From positions 3,241,863 through 3,305,862 of the forward strand of contig JACHMT010000001.1 in NCBI GenBank assembly GCA_014208095.1: a stretch of DNA of 64,000 nt. The letters are read 5' to 3'. The DNA is from Actinospineispora eucalypti (lineage in GTDB: Bacteria; Actinomycetota; Actinomycetes; Mycobacteriales; Pseudonocardiaceae). Shown here piece after piece: positions 18,059 to 28,611 of this stretch; the first letter of the stretch is position 1, and the number at the start of each line of letters is the position of its first letter. The notes under the pieces were generated by a model. It saw only the letters and a list, made by a program, of their open reading frames with translations. It did no database searches and was not told the origin of the DNA. A program made the position numbers and the translations under genes.

Positions 18059-18585
18059 TGAGTTCGTTCCCGCTCGGCACGTACCGCTGGATAACGCGCC
18101 GTTAGGGATTCGGGCTAGCAGTCAGCTCAGCCAGATAGACGCAGGCCGAACGGGTTGTGACCGCTACTCGAGCAGCCACCTCCCACTCCACTTGGCGGCT
18201 TACAAACCGCCCTCACAATGTGTCTAGCCGAACTCGGCCGTCGTTCACCCAGCGTGTTGGCCTCCAGGCGGCTCGTCGGCGCAGGTGCGCCGAAGTGCTG
18301 GTGCCGCGCGCGCAGCGCCAGACCGATGCCGAATCCGCGACGGCCCAGGGACGTCCCAGAACATAGAAGCAGGGCGCTGACCTGTGGAGCCCACTATATT
18401 CGGCTTACGGACCAAATGCTCCCGTCTGAGCTTCCGCCGGCGGTTTGTCTGAGCGCGGCGACCGCCGGCGAATTCAACGTAGTCATCCAAACACGCGGGC
18501 GTTGTGCTCGTAGTGCAGCGGCCATCTCGCACCAGCACCCAATCGGTTTACCGATCCGCTGGTCGGGACACTCGGCGCGAACGTT
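18059..18585. other. Gap at the left border of the catabolic island
   Basis: About 530 bases with no supported gene. The GC content falls at 18380-18600 compared with its flanks. It separates the remnant-rich region from the island. Confidence 0.4.
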
Positions 18586-19299
18586 CTAGTGATCGCTGGA
18601 TGCTAGAGGCTCAACTCGCTGTCGGGTGTTTGCTCGCAGCATTGTGACGGTAATGGCGACGAGCCATACGAAGAACACCAGCAGCGGGACGTAGAATGCC
18701 ATTATTCCGTTCCAGGCGAATGGGCCGACTTTGAAGAACGCCATCAGGCCACCCGGCGCGAGCAGCATGGCGTTCCAGAGACTCAGGTAGCCGGCCCATC
18801 GGGGAAATGTCGGGGTCTCGCCGTCGTCGGCAAGGATCGCGATGGCTACCAGGAGGCTCCATAGGCTGAATGGTGGCCATGCGAACAACAGCATGAACCA
18901 ACCGAAGTCGTTAAACGCCCGGGTCACGCCTTCGGAGAGGTCTGCGGGTCGGAAAGCCGCTAAAGCCCAGGTCGTTGGGATTATCTCGATCAGCGTGGTG
19001 GAGGTCGCGGCGCAGGCGATCTGCCCGTGGCGCAGCAGTCCGCTTGACCGACCGGTCAGCGCCGCGAGGGCGATCGCCCACGGAATCAGCAGGACCAGGC
19101 CAACGATCATGACGAAGCAGCCGATCTTGATGGCTGACCCGTGTTCGATGTATAGGCGCGCAATCGTCGCACCGTCGGCTGTTGGTGCGGGTGGCGGGAA
19201 GAATTGAGCCAACCCGACGAAGCCAATGCCGAATATTCCCGCAAGAGCCGGTCCGGACCAGGTGAAAGGCCACAACAGGCGTGCATCGAGTTCGGTCAT
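18586..19299 (-). CDS. Polytopic membrane protein, island-left paralogue
   Basis: ATG at 19299 after GAAGTGGGA. The 237-residue product has about six or seven hydrophobic spans (ALAGIFGIGFVGLAQFF, IGCFVMIVGLVLLIPWAIAL, FGWFMLLFAWPPFSLWSLLV and others) and conserved FPRWAGYLSLWNA and PGGLMAFFKVGPFAWNGIMA segments. The same two segments and span order occur in the protein at 44200-44931, so the two are paralogues. Function unknown; neither shows catalytic residues. A copy of the island operator lies 23 bases upstream. It may help import or hold the substrate, but that is a guess. Confidence 0.75.
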   Translation of the reverse strand: MTELDARLLWPFTWSGPALAGIFGIGFVGLAQFFPPPAPTADGATIARLYIEHGSAIKIGCFVMIVGLVLLIPWAIALAALTGRSSGLLRHGQIACAATSTTLIEIIPTTWALAAFRPADLSEGVTRAFNDFGWFMLLFAWPPFSLWSLLVAIAILADDGETPTFPRWAGYLSLWNAMLLAPGGLMAFFKVGPFAWNGIMAFYVPLLVFFVWLVAITVTMLRANTRQRVEPLASSDH

Positions 19300-19321
19300 C
19301 GTCCCACTTCTCTGTAAAATT

Positions 19322-19340
19322 AAGCTACCATTGGTCGCTA
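19322..19340. promoter_or_regulatory. Island operator copy A
   Basis: AGCTAC-CATTG-GTCGCT, flanked by A on both sides. It fits the shared inverted repeat AGCGAC-N5-GTCGCT and lies between the divergent membrane-protein and lyase genes. Confidence 0.7.
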
Positions 19341-19386
19341 GAGTAGGATGACCGTGTTCAGCGGTCAAGCGCACGGGGAGGTAGGG

Positions 19387-20172
19387 GTGGTTCGTTCGGA
19401 CATCGCGTGGAGCAGCGCGGACCGGATAGTGGTGCGCGGGTTGGACCTGCCGAGTGAGGTGCTCGGCCATATGGACCTGGCCGCGTTCTCCTTCCTGCAG
19501 CTGACCGGTCGGTGCCCCACCGAGGAGCAGGCGCGGGTGTACAACGCGCTGCTGATCACCCTGGTCGAGCACGGCATCACCCCCAGCGCGCTGGCCGCCC
19601 GGCTGACCTACGCGGGCGCGCCCGAGTCGCCGCAGGCGGCGGTGGCCGCCGGGCTGTGTGGCCTGGGCAGCGTGTTCGTGGGCAGCACCGAGGGGGTGGC
19701 GGTGATGCTGGCGGGCGAGCTGGACGGGGCGGCGGATGACCTGGACCTGGGCGCGGCGGCCGGCCGGATCGTGGCGGCGCACTGGGCCGCCGGCACACCG
19801 GTTCCGGGCGTCGGCCACCCGTTCCACAAGCCAATCGACCCGCGTACGCCTCGGCTGTTCGAGATCGCGCGGGAGTGCGGGTTGCACGGGCGGTACGTGG
19901 CGCTGATGGAGCTGGTGGGTGCCGAGGCGGAGCGGGTGTCCGGGCGGCGGCTGCCGGTGAACGCCACCGGCGCGATCGGTGCGTTGTCCGGCGAGTTGGG
20001 CCTGCCGGTCAAGGCGGTGCGTGGGCTGGGCGTGATGGCCAGGGCGATCGGGTTGGTCGGCCACATCCTGGAGGAGAGCGAGCGGCCGATGGCCGGCGGG
20101 ATCTGGCGGCGCGCCGACCTGGAGGCATCGGCGCACCTGGCGGAACAAGAACAAGACCGGGAGAAGCGGTGA
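19387..20172 (+). CDS. Citryl-CoA lyase-like (citrate synthase fold) protein
   Basis: A GTG at 19387 is chosen because GGGGAGGTA precedes it; the ATG at 19348 is too close to the operator. The ~261-residue product resembles the short citrate-synthase-like lyases: LAAFSFLQLTGRCPTEEQAR, LVEHGITPS with the first catalytic-type His, and GTPVPGVGHPFHKPIDPRTP with the second His and Arg, then GAIGALSGELG. Such enzymes make or cleave a C-C bond next to a CoA thioester. Here it would most simply cleave a branched hydroxyacyl-CoA intermediate. It overlaps the next gene by four bases (GTGA). Confidence 0.75.
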   Translation: MVRSDIAWSSADRIVVRGLDLPSEVLGHMDLAAFSFLQLTGRCPTEEQARVYNALLITLVEHGITPSALAARLTYAGAPESPQAAVAAGLCGLGSVFVGSTEGVAVMLAGELDGAADDLDLGAAAGRIVAAHWAAGTPVPGVGHPFHKPIDPRTPRLFEIARECGLHGRYVALMELVGAEAERVSGRRLPVNATGAIGALSGELGLPVKAVRGLGVMARAIGLVGHILEESERPMAGGIWRRADLEASAHLAEQEQDREKR

Positions 20173-20951
20173 GCGGAGCACAGCGGGTGGCGGTCCTGGA
20201 GGTCCTGGACGAGGGCGCGGTCAAGATCGTTCGCATGTCCCGGCCGCAGGCGCGGAACGCGGTGAACACCGAGCTGCACACCGAGCTCACCGAGGTCTGG
20301 GGGCGGTTGGCCGCCGACTCGGCGACCCGGGCGGTGCTGCTGTGCGGGGCGGGCGGGGTGTTCTCCGCCGGCGGCGACGCCGAGTGGCTGCACCGGGTGG
20401 CCACCGACCAGGTCGAGCGCGCCCGGTCGCTGGACGAGGCGCGGCGCCTGGCCGGGGAGATGCTGCGCTTCCCGCTGCCGGTGGTCGCGGCGGTTCAGGG
20501 GCCGGCGGTCGGGCTGGGGGCCAGCCTGGCGTCGCTGTGCGACCTGGTGATCATGGGGGAGAGCGCGTTCTTCGCCGACCCGCACGTGGCGCTGGGTGTG
20601 GTCGCCGGGGACGGCGCGGTGGCCACCTGGCCGTTCCTGATGAGCATGATGCGCGCCAAGGAGTTCATCTACACCGGCGCGAGGATCGACGCGGCCACCG
20701 CGGTCTCGCTGGGCCTGGCCTGCCGCGCGGTGCCCGACGACCAGGTGATGGCCGAGGCCACCGCGCTGGCCCACCGGCTGGCCGAGCTGCCGGCCACCGC
20801 GCTGCGCGCCACCAAACGGGCGCTCAACATTCGGTTGGAGCGGGCCGCCATCGGGGTGCTGGATTACGCCTGCGCCGCCGAGGCGGAGACGTTCACCCTG
20901 CCAGAGATCCAGGCCAAGGTGGCCGCGATCCGTGCGCGGTCGGTCGGCTGA
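20169..20951 (+). CDS. Enoyl-CoA hydratase/isomerase (crotonase family)
   Basis: GTG start overlapping the upstream stop. The 260-residue crotonase-fold protein carries MSRPQARNAVNTEL, the oxyanion motif GVFSAGGDAEWL and the second oxyanion loop GPAVGLGASLASLCDLV. These enzymes hydrate or isomerise enoyl-CoA. The usual catalytic Glu pair is not plainly placed (the region reads DPHVALGVVAGDGAV), so isomerase, hydratase or hydrolase activity cannot be separated. Coupled to the lyase gene, so it probably acts on the same CoA intermediate. Confidence 0.85.
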   Translation: MSGAQRVAVLEVLDEGAVKIVRMSRPQARNAVNTELHTELTEVWGRLAADSATRAVLLCGAGGVFSAGGDAEWLHRVATDQVERARSLDEARRLAGEMLRFPLPVVAAVQGPAVGLGASLASLCDLVIMGESAFFADPHVALGVVAGDGAVATWPFLMSMMRAKEFIYTGARIDAATAVSLGLACRAVPDDQVMAEATALAHRLAELPATALRATKRALNIRLERAAIGVLDYACAAEAETFTLPEIQAKVAAIRARSVG

Positions 20952-20960
20952 CCCGGCGGG

Positions 20961-22514
<1,554 letters not shown>

Positions 22515-22526
22515 GACCTCGAATAC

Positions 22527-22545
22527 TAGCTACTACTGGTCTCTT
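22527..22545. promoter_or_regulatory. Island operator copy B
   Basis: AGCTAC-TACTG-GTCTCT with T on both sides, 13 bases upstream of the acyl-CoA ligase start. Confidence 0.7.
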
Positions 22546-22589
22546 AAGCTAGAAGATCCCCCTCATCCTCAGTCGAAAAATATGGTCTA

Positions 22590-22608
22590 ATGTGACCGCT
22601 AGTCGCTT
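22590..22608. promoter_or_regulatory. Island operator copy C
   Basis: TGTGAC-CGCTA-GTCGCT, 37 bases upstream of the E1 alpha start. Copies B and C sit 45 bases apart in the divergent region, one for each gene. Confidence 0.65.
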
Positions 22609-22644
22609 GATGGCGAAGAGGCTTCGCGGGAGGGAACGCAGCGG

Positions 22645-23619
22645 GTGACCGACAACGAGACGCGGCGCGGCATCTACGAACGGATGTACCGCATCCTCAC
22701 GGTGGACAGCACGATGCGCGGTCTGATGATGAAGGGCGCGATATCGATCATCTACTACTCGCCGAGGGGGCAGGAGGCGATCCCGGCGGCGGTGTCCGCC
22801 GCGCTCACCCCGGCCGACTACATCACCACCACCTACCGGGGACTGCACGACACCCTGGCCAAGGGGGCGCCGGTGCGCGAGGTGATCGCCGAGATCATCG
22901 GACGCTCCGGCGGCACCTGCAAGGGCAAGGGCGGGATCATGCACCTGTCCGACCCGCGCCGGGGCGTCATGGCCACCTCGGGGATCGTCGGCGGCGCCAT
23001 CCCCATTGCCAACGGGCTCGCGCTGCGCTGCCAGATGACCGGCAACGACTCGGTCACCGTGGCCTACTTCGGGGACGGCGCGACGAACATCGGCGCGTTC
23101 CACGAGTCGCTGAACATGGCGGCGCTCTGGCGGCTGCCCGTGGTGTTCGTCTGCCAGAACAACGAGTACGGCGAGTTCACCCCGCGCATGGAGTCGATGA
23201 CCGTCCAGCGGATCGCTACGCGCGCCGCCGGCTACGCCATCCCCGGGGTCACCGTGGACGGCAACGACCCGGACGAGACGTACGCGGCCGCGCACACCGC
23301 TGTCGCCCGGGCACGAGCGGGGGAGGGGCCGACCCTGATCGAGGCAAACACCTACCGCTTCATGGGACACATCTTCGGGGTGGACCAGATGGAGTACATG
23401 CCGAAACAGGAACGGGAGGCCGCGCTGGCCAACGACCCGGTGCCGGCGTACCGGCGCCGGCTGCTGGAGCGGGGCGTGGCGACCGAGGACGAACTGGCCG
23501 AGTTGGAAGCTGAGGTGAACTCGGAGGTCGAAGCGGCCGTCGAGTTCGCCATGCAGAGCCCGCCACCGGACCCGGAGGAGACCTTCACCGACGTCTACGC
23601 CGAGGCGGTGCCGGCATGA
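22645..23619 (+). CDS. Thiamine-diphosphate 2-oxoacid dehydrogenase E1, alpha subunit
   Basis: GTG start with GGGAGGGAA upstream. The 324-residue protein matches the PDHA/AcoA family: TTYRGLHDTLAKGAP, GKGGIMHL, GIVGGAIPIANGLAL and the thiamine-diphosphate motif GDGATNIGAFHESLNMA ending in CQNNEYG. With the beta subunit it would decarboxylate a 2-oxoacid, or cleave an acetoin-like ketol, and pass the acyl group to a lipoyl arm. The operon lacks E2 and E3 genes; a free lipoyl domain is encoded at 31297. Overlaps the beta gene by four bases. Confidence 0.88.
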   Translation: MTDNETRRGIYERMYRILTVDSTMRGLMMKGAISIIYYSPRGQEAIPAAVSAALTPADYITTTYRGLHDTLAKGAPVREVIAEIIGRSGGTCKGKGGIMHLSDPRRGVMATSGIVGGAIPIANGLALRCQMTGNDSVTVAYFGDGATNIGAFHESLNMAALWRLPVVFVCQNNEYGEFTPRMESMTVQRIATRAAGYAIPGVTVDGNDPDETYAAAHTAVARARAGEGPTLIEANTYRFMGHIFGVDQMEYMPKQEREAALANDPVPAYRRRLLERGVATEDELAELEAEVNSEVEAAVEFAMQSPPPDPEETFTDVYAEAVPA

Positions 23620-24602
23620 CCGAGCAACGGATCACGATGGTGCAGGCCCTTTCCCAGACCCTGGACCGGGCGTTGGCCACCGACCCGGACGTCTTCCTGA
23701 TGGGCGAAGACATCATCGACCCCATCGGTGGGGCGTTCGGCATCACCAAGGGCCTGTCCACCAGGTACGGCCGGGACCGGGTCCGGGAGACGCCGATCTC
23801 CGAACAGGCGATCATCGGGGCCGGCATCGGCTCGGCGATGCTCGGCGGCAAACCGATCTGCGAGATCATGATCGCCGACTTCTACGCGGTGTGCCTGGAC
23901 CAGGTGGCCAACCACGCCGCCAAGCTGCGCTACATGTCCGGCGGGCGCACCACGGTGCCGCTGGTGATCCGGGGCATGCTCTCCGGCGGTCTCAACTTCG
24001 CCGCCCAGCACTCCCAGTCGGTAGAGGCCTGGATGATCCACACTCCGGGGCTGAAGGTGGCCATGCCGGCCAGCCCGGCCGATGCGAAAGGCATCCTGAC
24101 CTCGGCAATCGAGGACCCGGACCCCGTCGTGATCTTCGAACCGGTCGGACTGTACGGGGCGAGCGGGCCGTGCCCGGATGGTGAGCACCGGGTCGCGCCG
24201 GGAAGTGCCTCGGTGGTGCGCCCGGGCGCCGACGTCACCGTGGTCACCTACGGCGCCCAGGTCCCCAACGCGCTCACCGCCGCCGAGCAACTGGCCGGCG
24301 AGGACATTTCCGTGGAAGTGGTGGACCTGCGCTGGCTGATGCCGTGGGACGAGGCGACGGTTCTTGACTCGGTGCGCAGGACCACACGCGCCGTGGTCGC
24401 GCACCAGGCTGTACGTCGAGGCGGGTTCGGTGCGGAGATCGCCTCGGTACTGCAGGAGAAGCTGTGGGGCACCCTGCGCGCCCCGGTGCTCCGGGTCGCC
24501 GGCGCGAACACCCCGGTGCCGTTCGCCACTGAACTGGAGCGCACGCATTTTCCCAGCCCGGACGCCATCGCCGCCGCCATCCGCCAAACGCACAAAACCT
24601 AG
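23616..24602 (+). CDS. Thiamine-diphosphate 2-oxoacid dehydrogenase E1, beta subunit
   Basis: 328 residues, ATG overlapping the alpha-subunit stop (ATGA). It shows the transketolase-like pyrimidine domain, with FLMGEDIIDPIGGAFGITKG, RDRVRETPISEQAIIGAGIG and FYAVCLDQVANHAAKLRYMS, and the C-terminal domain (VTVVTYGAQVPNALTAAEQL, VEVVDLRWLMPWDEATVLDS). The glutamate that activates thiamine is in the PISEQAI segment. It forms an alpha2beta2 E1 with the preceding gene. Confidence 0.9.
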   Translation: MTEQRITMVQALSQTLDRALATDPDVFLMGEDIIDPIGGAFGITKGLSTRYGRDRVRETPISEQAIIGAGIGSAMLGGKPICEIMIADFYAVCLDQVANHAAKLRYMSGGRTTVPLVIRGMLSGGLNFAAQHSQSVEAWMIHTPGLKVAMPASPADAKGILTSAIEDPDPVVIFEPVGLYGASGPCPDGEHRVAPGSASVVRPGADVTVVTYGAQVPNALTAAEQLAGEDISVEVVDLRWLMPWDEATVLDSVRRTTRAVVAHQAVRRGGFGAEIASVLQEKLWGTLRAPVLRVAGANTPVPFATELERTHFPSPDAIAAAIRQTHKT

Positions 24603-24614
24603 TAGCGGCCGGGG

Positions 24615-24761
24615 TCAGTCGCGGGGGCCGAAAAGGATCAAAAGATCCACGATCAGGCACGGGGCCACTGTGACGACCACGAGGACCGCGTCGGCGGTGG
24701 TGAGCCGTTCGTCGCCGAGTGCCACCACCGCCACCACGCTCGCCAGCACAATCAGGCTCAC
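24615..24761 (-). CDS. Small two-span membrane protein
   Basis: A 48-residue frame starting at a GTG that overlaps the stop of the F420 oxidoreductase gene by four bases. It has two hydrophobic segments (SLIVLASVVAVVALG and AVLVVVTVAPCLIVDLLILF) joined by a polar GDERLTTAD loop. The coupling and the clean two-span pattern make it likely real. Family not recognised; last gene of the P450-SDR-LLM operon. Confidence 0.55.
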   Translation of the reverse strand: MSLIVLASVVAVVALGDERLTTADAVLVVVTVAPCLIVDLLILFGPRD

Positions 24762-25687
24762 TCGGCGGTGGCGGCCACCTCGGACAGGAGGGTGCGGGTG
24801 GCGATGAACTCGTCGCGTGTGGTGCCGAACTCGGTGGCCGCGAAGTCGGTCGCGCCGGCCGCGGCCAGGTCGGTGAGCGCGGTACGGACGGTCGCCGCGT
24901 CGCCGACCACGGCGACGTCTCCCGGGCCGCGCGCACCTTCGGCGTCCAGCACCGACCGGTAGGAGGGCAGCCGCGCGTAGTGGCGCAGGGCCTGGTCGAT
25001 CGTCGCACGTACCCGGTCCGGTCGGTCGGTGACGCACACCGGCAGCCCGGCGACCACTCTCGGCGCGGGACGGCCGGCCGCCGACGCGGCGGCGCGCAGC
25101 GCGGGCGCGATGGTGTCGGCGATGGTGCGTGGCCCGGAGAGCCACAGGATGGTGCCGTCGGTCAGTGCCCCGGCCAGTGACAGCATCCGCGGTCCCATCG
25201 CGGCCAGCAGCACCGGCGGCGCCTGTGCCGAGCGCGCGGCGGTGGACAGGTCCTCCTCGCCGGACCAGATGCTCCCGGTCACCGCGACCTTGCGTTCAGC
25301 CAGCGCCGGCGCGAGCACCGCCAGGTACTCGGCCATGTGCCTGGCCGGTGCGCGGAACGGCACCTTGATCGCTTGTTCCACCAGCGGTCGGTGGGCCAGC
25401 CCGATGCCGAGGGTGAGCCGGTTGCCGCAGGCCTCCTGGGTGGTCAGTGCCTGCCCGGCAAGCATCAGGGGGTGGCGCATCCAGGTGGGTACCACGGCCG
25501 TGCCCAGCTCGATGCGTGACGTGGCGGCGCCGGCGACGGCGTACACGGTGAGCACGTCGGGCACCGCCATCTGGCCCAGCCAGTAGGACGCGAAGCCGTC
25601 CCGCTCGGCCGCCGCCGCGTGCTCCACCAGCTGGGTCAGCGATGCGCCGGTGGCGACCAGGCCGGATCCGTTGATCCCGATCCGCAT
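24758..25687 (-). CDS. LLM-class F420-dependent oxidoreductase
   Basis: 309 residues of luciferase-like TIM barrel: MRIGINGSGLVATGASLTQL, ERDGFASYWLGQMAVPDVLT, SRIELGTAVVPTWMRHPLML and NRLTLGIGLAHRPLVEQ. This is the pattern of the TIGR03564-like F420-dependent group. It would carry out a hydride transfer with cofactor F420 on a substrate not readable from sequence. Two bases separate it from the SDR gene upstream, so both belong to the operator-D operon. Confidence 0.85.
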   Translation of the reverse strand: MRIGINGSGLVATGASLTQLVEHAAAAERDGFASYWLGQMAVPDVLTVYAVAGAATSRIELGTAVVPTWMRHPLMLAGQALTTQEACGNRLTLGIGLAHRPLVEQAIKVPFRAPARHMAEYLAVLAPALAERKVAVTGSIWSGEEDLSTAARSAQAPPVLLAAMGPRMLSLAGALTDGTILWLSGPRTIADTIAPALRAAASAAGRPAPRVVAGLPVCVTDRPDRVRATIDQALRHYARLPSYRSVLDAEGARGPGDVAVVGDAATVRTALTDLAAAGATDFAATEFGTTRDEFIATRTLLSEVAATAE

Positions 25688-25689
25688 GG

Positions 25690-26472
25690 CTACGCGGAGA
25701 CCTGGCTGAACATCTCCACGCCCACCCCGGCGATCGCGCCGCCGTCCACCACGATGTCCGTGCCGGTGACGTAGGAGCTTTCGTCGGAGGCGAGGAACAG
25801 CACCGCGTCGGCGATCTCCGGGGCCTCGCCGATCCGGCCCAGCGGGGCCATCCGCGCGGACAGTCCCTCGATGTCGATGCCGGCCATGTCCGGGCAGTCC
25901 ATCATACGGGTGCGGGTGGCGCCCGGGCAGACCGTGTTCACCCGGATGCCCACCGAGGCCAGCTCCAGCGCGGCCACCCTGGTCATGCCGCGCACCGCGT
26001 ACTTGGCCGCCACGTAGGCGACCAGCGTCGGCGTGCCCTGGTGGCCGTCGATGGAGGAGATGTTCACGATCGAGCCGCCGCCGGCCGCCGCCATCGCGCC
26101 CGCCACGGCCTTCATCCCGAGGAACACGCCGACCTGGTTGATGTCGACGACCTGGCGATAGATCTGCTCGGTCATGTTCGGGATCGGTACCGCGCGCAGG
26201 ATACCGGCGTTGTTCACCAGCACGTCCACCCGGCCGAAGCGCCGCCGCGCGTGCGCGACGACCTCCGCCCAGTTCGCTTCGTCGGTCACGTCCAGCCGGG
26301 CGAACGCGGCCGAGGCGCCCAGCTCCTTGGCGAGCAGTTCGCCCTCCTCCTCGAGCACATCGGTGACCAGCACGCGTGCGCCCTGGTCCACGAACCGGCG
26401 GCAGGTGGCCGCGCCCATGCCCCGGGCGGCCCCGGTGACCACGGCCACCTTGCCGTTCAGCCGATCGCCCAT
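25690..26472 (-). CDS. Short-chain dehydrogenase/reductase
   Basis: ATG at 26472, five bases after the P450 stop, starts the 260-residue classical SDR. It has the TGAARGMGAATCR nucleotide motif (~13-25), NNAGIL, the catalytic Ser in NISSIDG and YVAAK (Tyr-x3-Lys), then the PG motif VNTVCPGATRT. LVTDVLEEEG, with an Asp after the second strand, suggests NAD(H) preference. It would oxidise an alcohol, probably the one made by the neighbouring P450 or Rieske oxygenase. Confidence 0.9.
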   Translation of the reverse strand: MGDRLNGKVAVVTGAARGMGAATCRRFVDQGARVLVTDVLEEEGELLAKELGASAAFARLDVTDEANWAEVVAHARRRFGRVDVLVNNAGILRAVPIPNMTEQIYRQVVDINQVGVFLGMKAVAGAMAAAGGGSIVNISSIDGHQGTPTLVAYVAAKYAVRGMTRVAALELASVGIRVNTVCPGATRTRMMDCPDMAGIDIEGLSARMAPLGRIGEAPEIADAVLFLASDESSYVTGTDIVVDGGAIAGVGVEMFSQVSA

Positions 26473-26477
26473 GGTGT

Positions 26478-27755
26478 CTACCTCTTCCTGATCAGCGGGA
26501 TCTGGGTGAACGCGCGGGTGAACGCGCTGCGGTCCAGCCGCAACGCGCCCTCGTCGAGGGTGAACTCGGTCAACAGGGGAGCCAGCGCGGCCAGCGTCTT
26601 TCGGCCCTCGATGCGGCCGAGGTGGGCGCCGAGGCACACGTGCACCCCGTGCCCGAAGGCCAGGTGGTGGCCCTTGCGGGTCAGGTCGAAGCGGTGCGGG
26701 TCGGGGTACTGCCTCGGGTCACGGCTGGCGGCGGCGATCATGCACACCAGCGGCGCACCGGCTGGGACCGGCACCCCGTGGAGCACCACGTCCTCGGTGG
26801 GCTCTCGGTACACGAACTGCACCGGGCAGGACAGCCGCAGCGACTCCTCGCAGGCGCCGTCCACCAGCGAAGGATCGTCCAGCACCCGGGCCAGCTGCTC
26901 GGGGTGGCGCATGAGGTACACGGCGGTGTTGCCGATCAGGCTGGTGGTGGTCTCGTTCGCGGCGGCCATCAGGATGATCAGGAACAGCACCGCCTCCACC
27001 GCAGTGAGCGTGTCCACCTCCTCGGCCCGCACCATGTCGCTGATCAGGTCGTCGCCCGGGTTCCGCCGGCGCTCTTCGATCATCGGCAGGAACACCCCGC
27101 CGAACTCCATGAGCATCTCGACCAGCCGCACGGCCGCCCCGGCGGTGCCCCGCTCCGCGCCGTGCACGCAGCGCGAGAGCACGTCCGACCAGCGCTTGAG
27201 GTCCGCGTGCCGCTCACGGGGCAACCCCAGGATGTCCCCGATCACCCGGATCGGCACCGGAACCGCCAGCCGCTCGACCAGGTCCACGGAGTCGCCGGTG
27301 GAGATCTCCCGGAGACACTCGGCGACGATGTCGTCGATGCTGCCCTCCAACGCGCGGATGCGCCGGGGCACGAAACCGCGGGCCACAATGCCGCGCACCT
27401 TGGTGTGCACCGGCGGGTCCACACCGACGATCACGTTCGCCGAGGCGAACTCGCTCACGTCGAACGGGATCGCGGCCACCAGCTCGGTCAGCCGGCGCAG
27501 CATCTCCGCGTCCTGCTCACCCTCCAGCCGGGGCGGGAAACCGATCAGCTCGCCCTGGTTGGGACGCGCCGAGTACCGGTCGTGGTTGCTCAGGATCTCC
27601 CGGACGTCGGCGTAGCGGGAGATCACGTACTTTCCGTCCGGCAGCCGGTACACCGGATGGTCCTCGACCAGCGCGTCGATCGTCTGTTCCGTGCGCCCGT
27701 CGCGCCACGTCACGTCCCATGGATTGAAGACGAAGGTGTCGGTCCGCACTGTCAT
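26478..27755 (-). CDS. Cytochrome P450 monooxygenase
   Basis: 425 residues with all CYP hallmarks: the I-helix ILMAAANETTTSLIGN (Glu-Thr acid-alcohol pair), the K-helix EESLRL and the haem loop FGHGVHVCLGAHLGR. It is a soluble bacterial class I enzyme that needs a ferredoxin; a 2Fe-2S ferredoxin is encoded at 43535. The operator lies 66 bases upstream. First gene of a P450-SDR-LLM-small-membrane-protein operon. Confidence 0.92.
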   Translation of the reverse strand: MTVRTDTFVFNPWDVTWRDGRTEQTIDALVEDHPVYRLPDGKYVISRYADVREILSNHDRYSARPNQGELIGFPPRLEGEQDAEMLRRLTELVAAIPFDVSEFASANVIVGVDPPVHTKVRGIVARGFVPRRIRALEGSIDDIVAECLREISTGDSVDLVERLAVPVPIRVIGDILGLPRERHADLKRWSDVLSRCVHGAERGTAGAAVRLVEMLMEFGGVFLPMIEERRRNPGDDLISDMVRAEEVDTLTAVEAVLFLIILMAAANETTTSLIGNTAVYLMRHPEQLARVLDDPSLVDGACEESLRLSCPVQFVYREPTEDVVLHGVPVPAGAPLVCMIAAASRDPRQYPDPHRFDLTRKGHHLAFGHGVHVCLGAHLGRIEGRKTLAALAPLLTEFTLDEGALRLDRSAFTRAFTQIPLIRKR

Positions 27756-27820
27756 GCCAGATCACTCCATCCCGGGCCGTGAACCTGGGGAGAGTCAAGC
27801 AACCGGCGACACCCTGAGTC

Positions 27821-27839
27821 AAGCGACAACTGGTCGCAA
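27821..27839. promoter_or_regulatory. Island operator copy D
   Basis: AGCGAC-AACTG-GTCGCA with A on both sides, between the TetR stop and the P450 start. The GAGTCAAGC just before it also occurs 22 bases upstream (27793), hinting at a second weak site. Confidence 0.7.
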
Positions 27840-27856
27840 AATGGCGGCCGAATCGG

Positions 27857-28519
27857 TCAGCTTTCGGTTTCTCCGTCCTCGAGCTCGCCGTTGTGCAGGC
27901 GGATGCCGTACAGCGCCATCGCGGTGAGGTGGTCCACGACCTGGTTCTTCGAGGGCCGGGCGCGGCCCGCCGGCAGCAGTAGCGAGTCCATGGTGGACAT
28001 CGAGGCCACCATGCCGACGATCATGCGGATGGACAGCTCCAGGTCCTGCTCGGAGAACCAGCCCCGGCGCCGCGCTTCCTGTTTGCCGATCTCGGTGACG
28101 TCGGCGAACACCTGGTCAAGCACCTCGCGGGCCTCCTTGGCGGCCTCCTGGTCCAGCGCCTCGAGGGAGGTGGCCAGGCCCAGCACGCCGTGCCGGTGTG
28201 CGCGGAAGCTGTCGTACATGTGCTCGACCATGGTGCGCATCAGCCGTTCGGCGGTCCACACCTCGGCCTGTTGCGCCTGCCAGCTGTCCCGGAAGCCCTC
28301 CATGAGCTCGATGAACGGCTGCAGCTGGGCGGCGCGGAACAGGTCGGACTTGCTGCCGAAGTGCCGGAAGATGAGCGTCCGGGCGACGCCGGCCTCGGCG
28401 GCGATGTCGTCGGTGGTGGTGGCCGCGTAGCCCTTGCGGGCGAACACGCTGGCCGCGGCGTCCAGCAGGAGCGCGCGCACCTCCGACGTACGGCGTCGGG
28501 TGCGGACCGGCTTTGTCAT
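27857..28519 (-). CDS. TetR-family regulator, candidate island repressor
   Basis: From the ATG at 28519 (MTKPVRTRRRTSEVRALLLD) the protein is 220 residues; an ATG at 28552 would add 11 unlikely residues. The DNA-binding domain includes FARKGYAATTTDDIAAEAGV and ARTLIFRHFGSKSDLFRAAQ (helix-turn-helix). The C-terminal ligand domain is long and helical. It is divergent from the Rieske gene across operator E and is the only regulator inside the island, so it is the best candidate to bind all eight copies of the repeat. A hydrophobic CoA ester is a plausible inducer, by analogy with KstR-type regulators. Confidence 0.85.
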   Translation of the reverse strand: MTKPVRTRRRTSEVRALLLDAAASVFARKGYAATTTDDIAAEAGVARTLIFRHFGSKSDLFRAAQLQPFIELMEGFRDSWQAQQAEVWTAERLMRTMVEHMYDSFRAHRHGVLGLATSLEALDQEAAKEAREVLDQVFADVTEIGKQEARRRGWFSEQDLELSIRMIVGMVASMSTMDSLLLPAGRARPSKNQVVDHLTAMALYGIRLHNGELEDGETES

Positions 28520-28553
28520 GGGCAAAAGGTACCCGTTCCACCCCTCTTCCATT

Positions 28554-28572
28554 AAGGCACCAACAGTCGCTA
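28554..28572. promoter_or_regulatory. Island operator copy E
   Basis: AGGCAC-CAACA-GTCGCT with A on both sides, 34 bases from the TetR start and 39 bases from the Rieske oxygenase start. It can control both directions, including autoregulation. Confidence 0.65.
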
Positions 28573-28611
28573 AAGTCTCGAGCGGCGCACCTGTTTATTG
28601 GAGGTTCAGCG

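Noticed and set aside
18586..20181. Single 531-residue minus-strand frame spanning the membrane protein and the region opposite the lyase
   Set aside because: Only the last 237 residues are membrane-protein-like and have their own ATG and ribosome-binding site; the upstream part is a shadow of the citryl-CoA-lyase-like gene.
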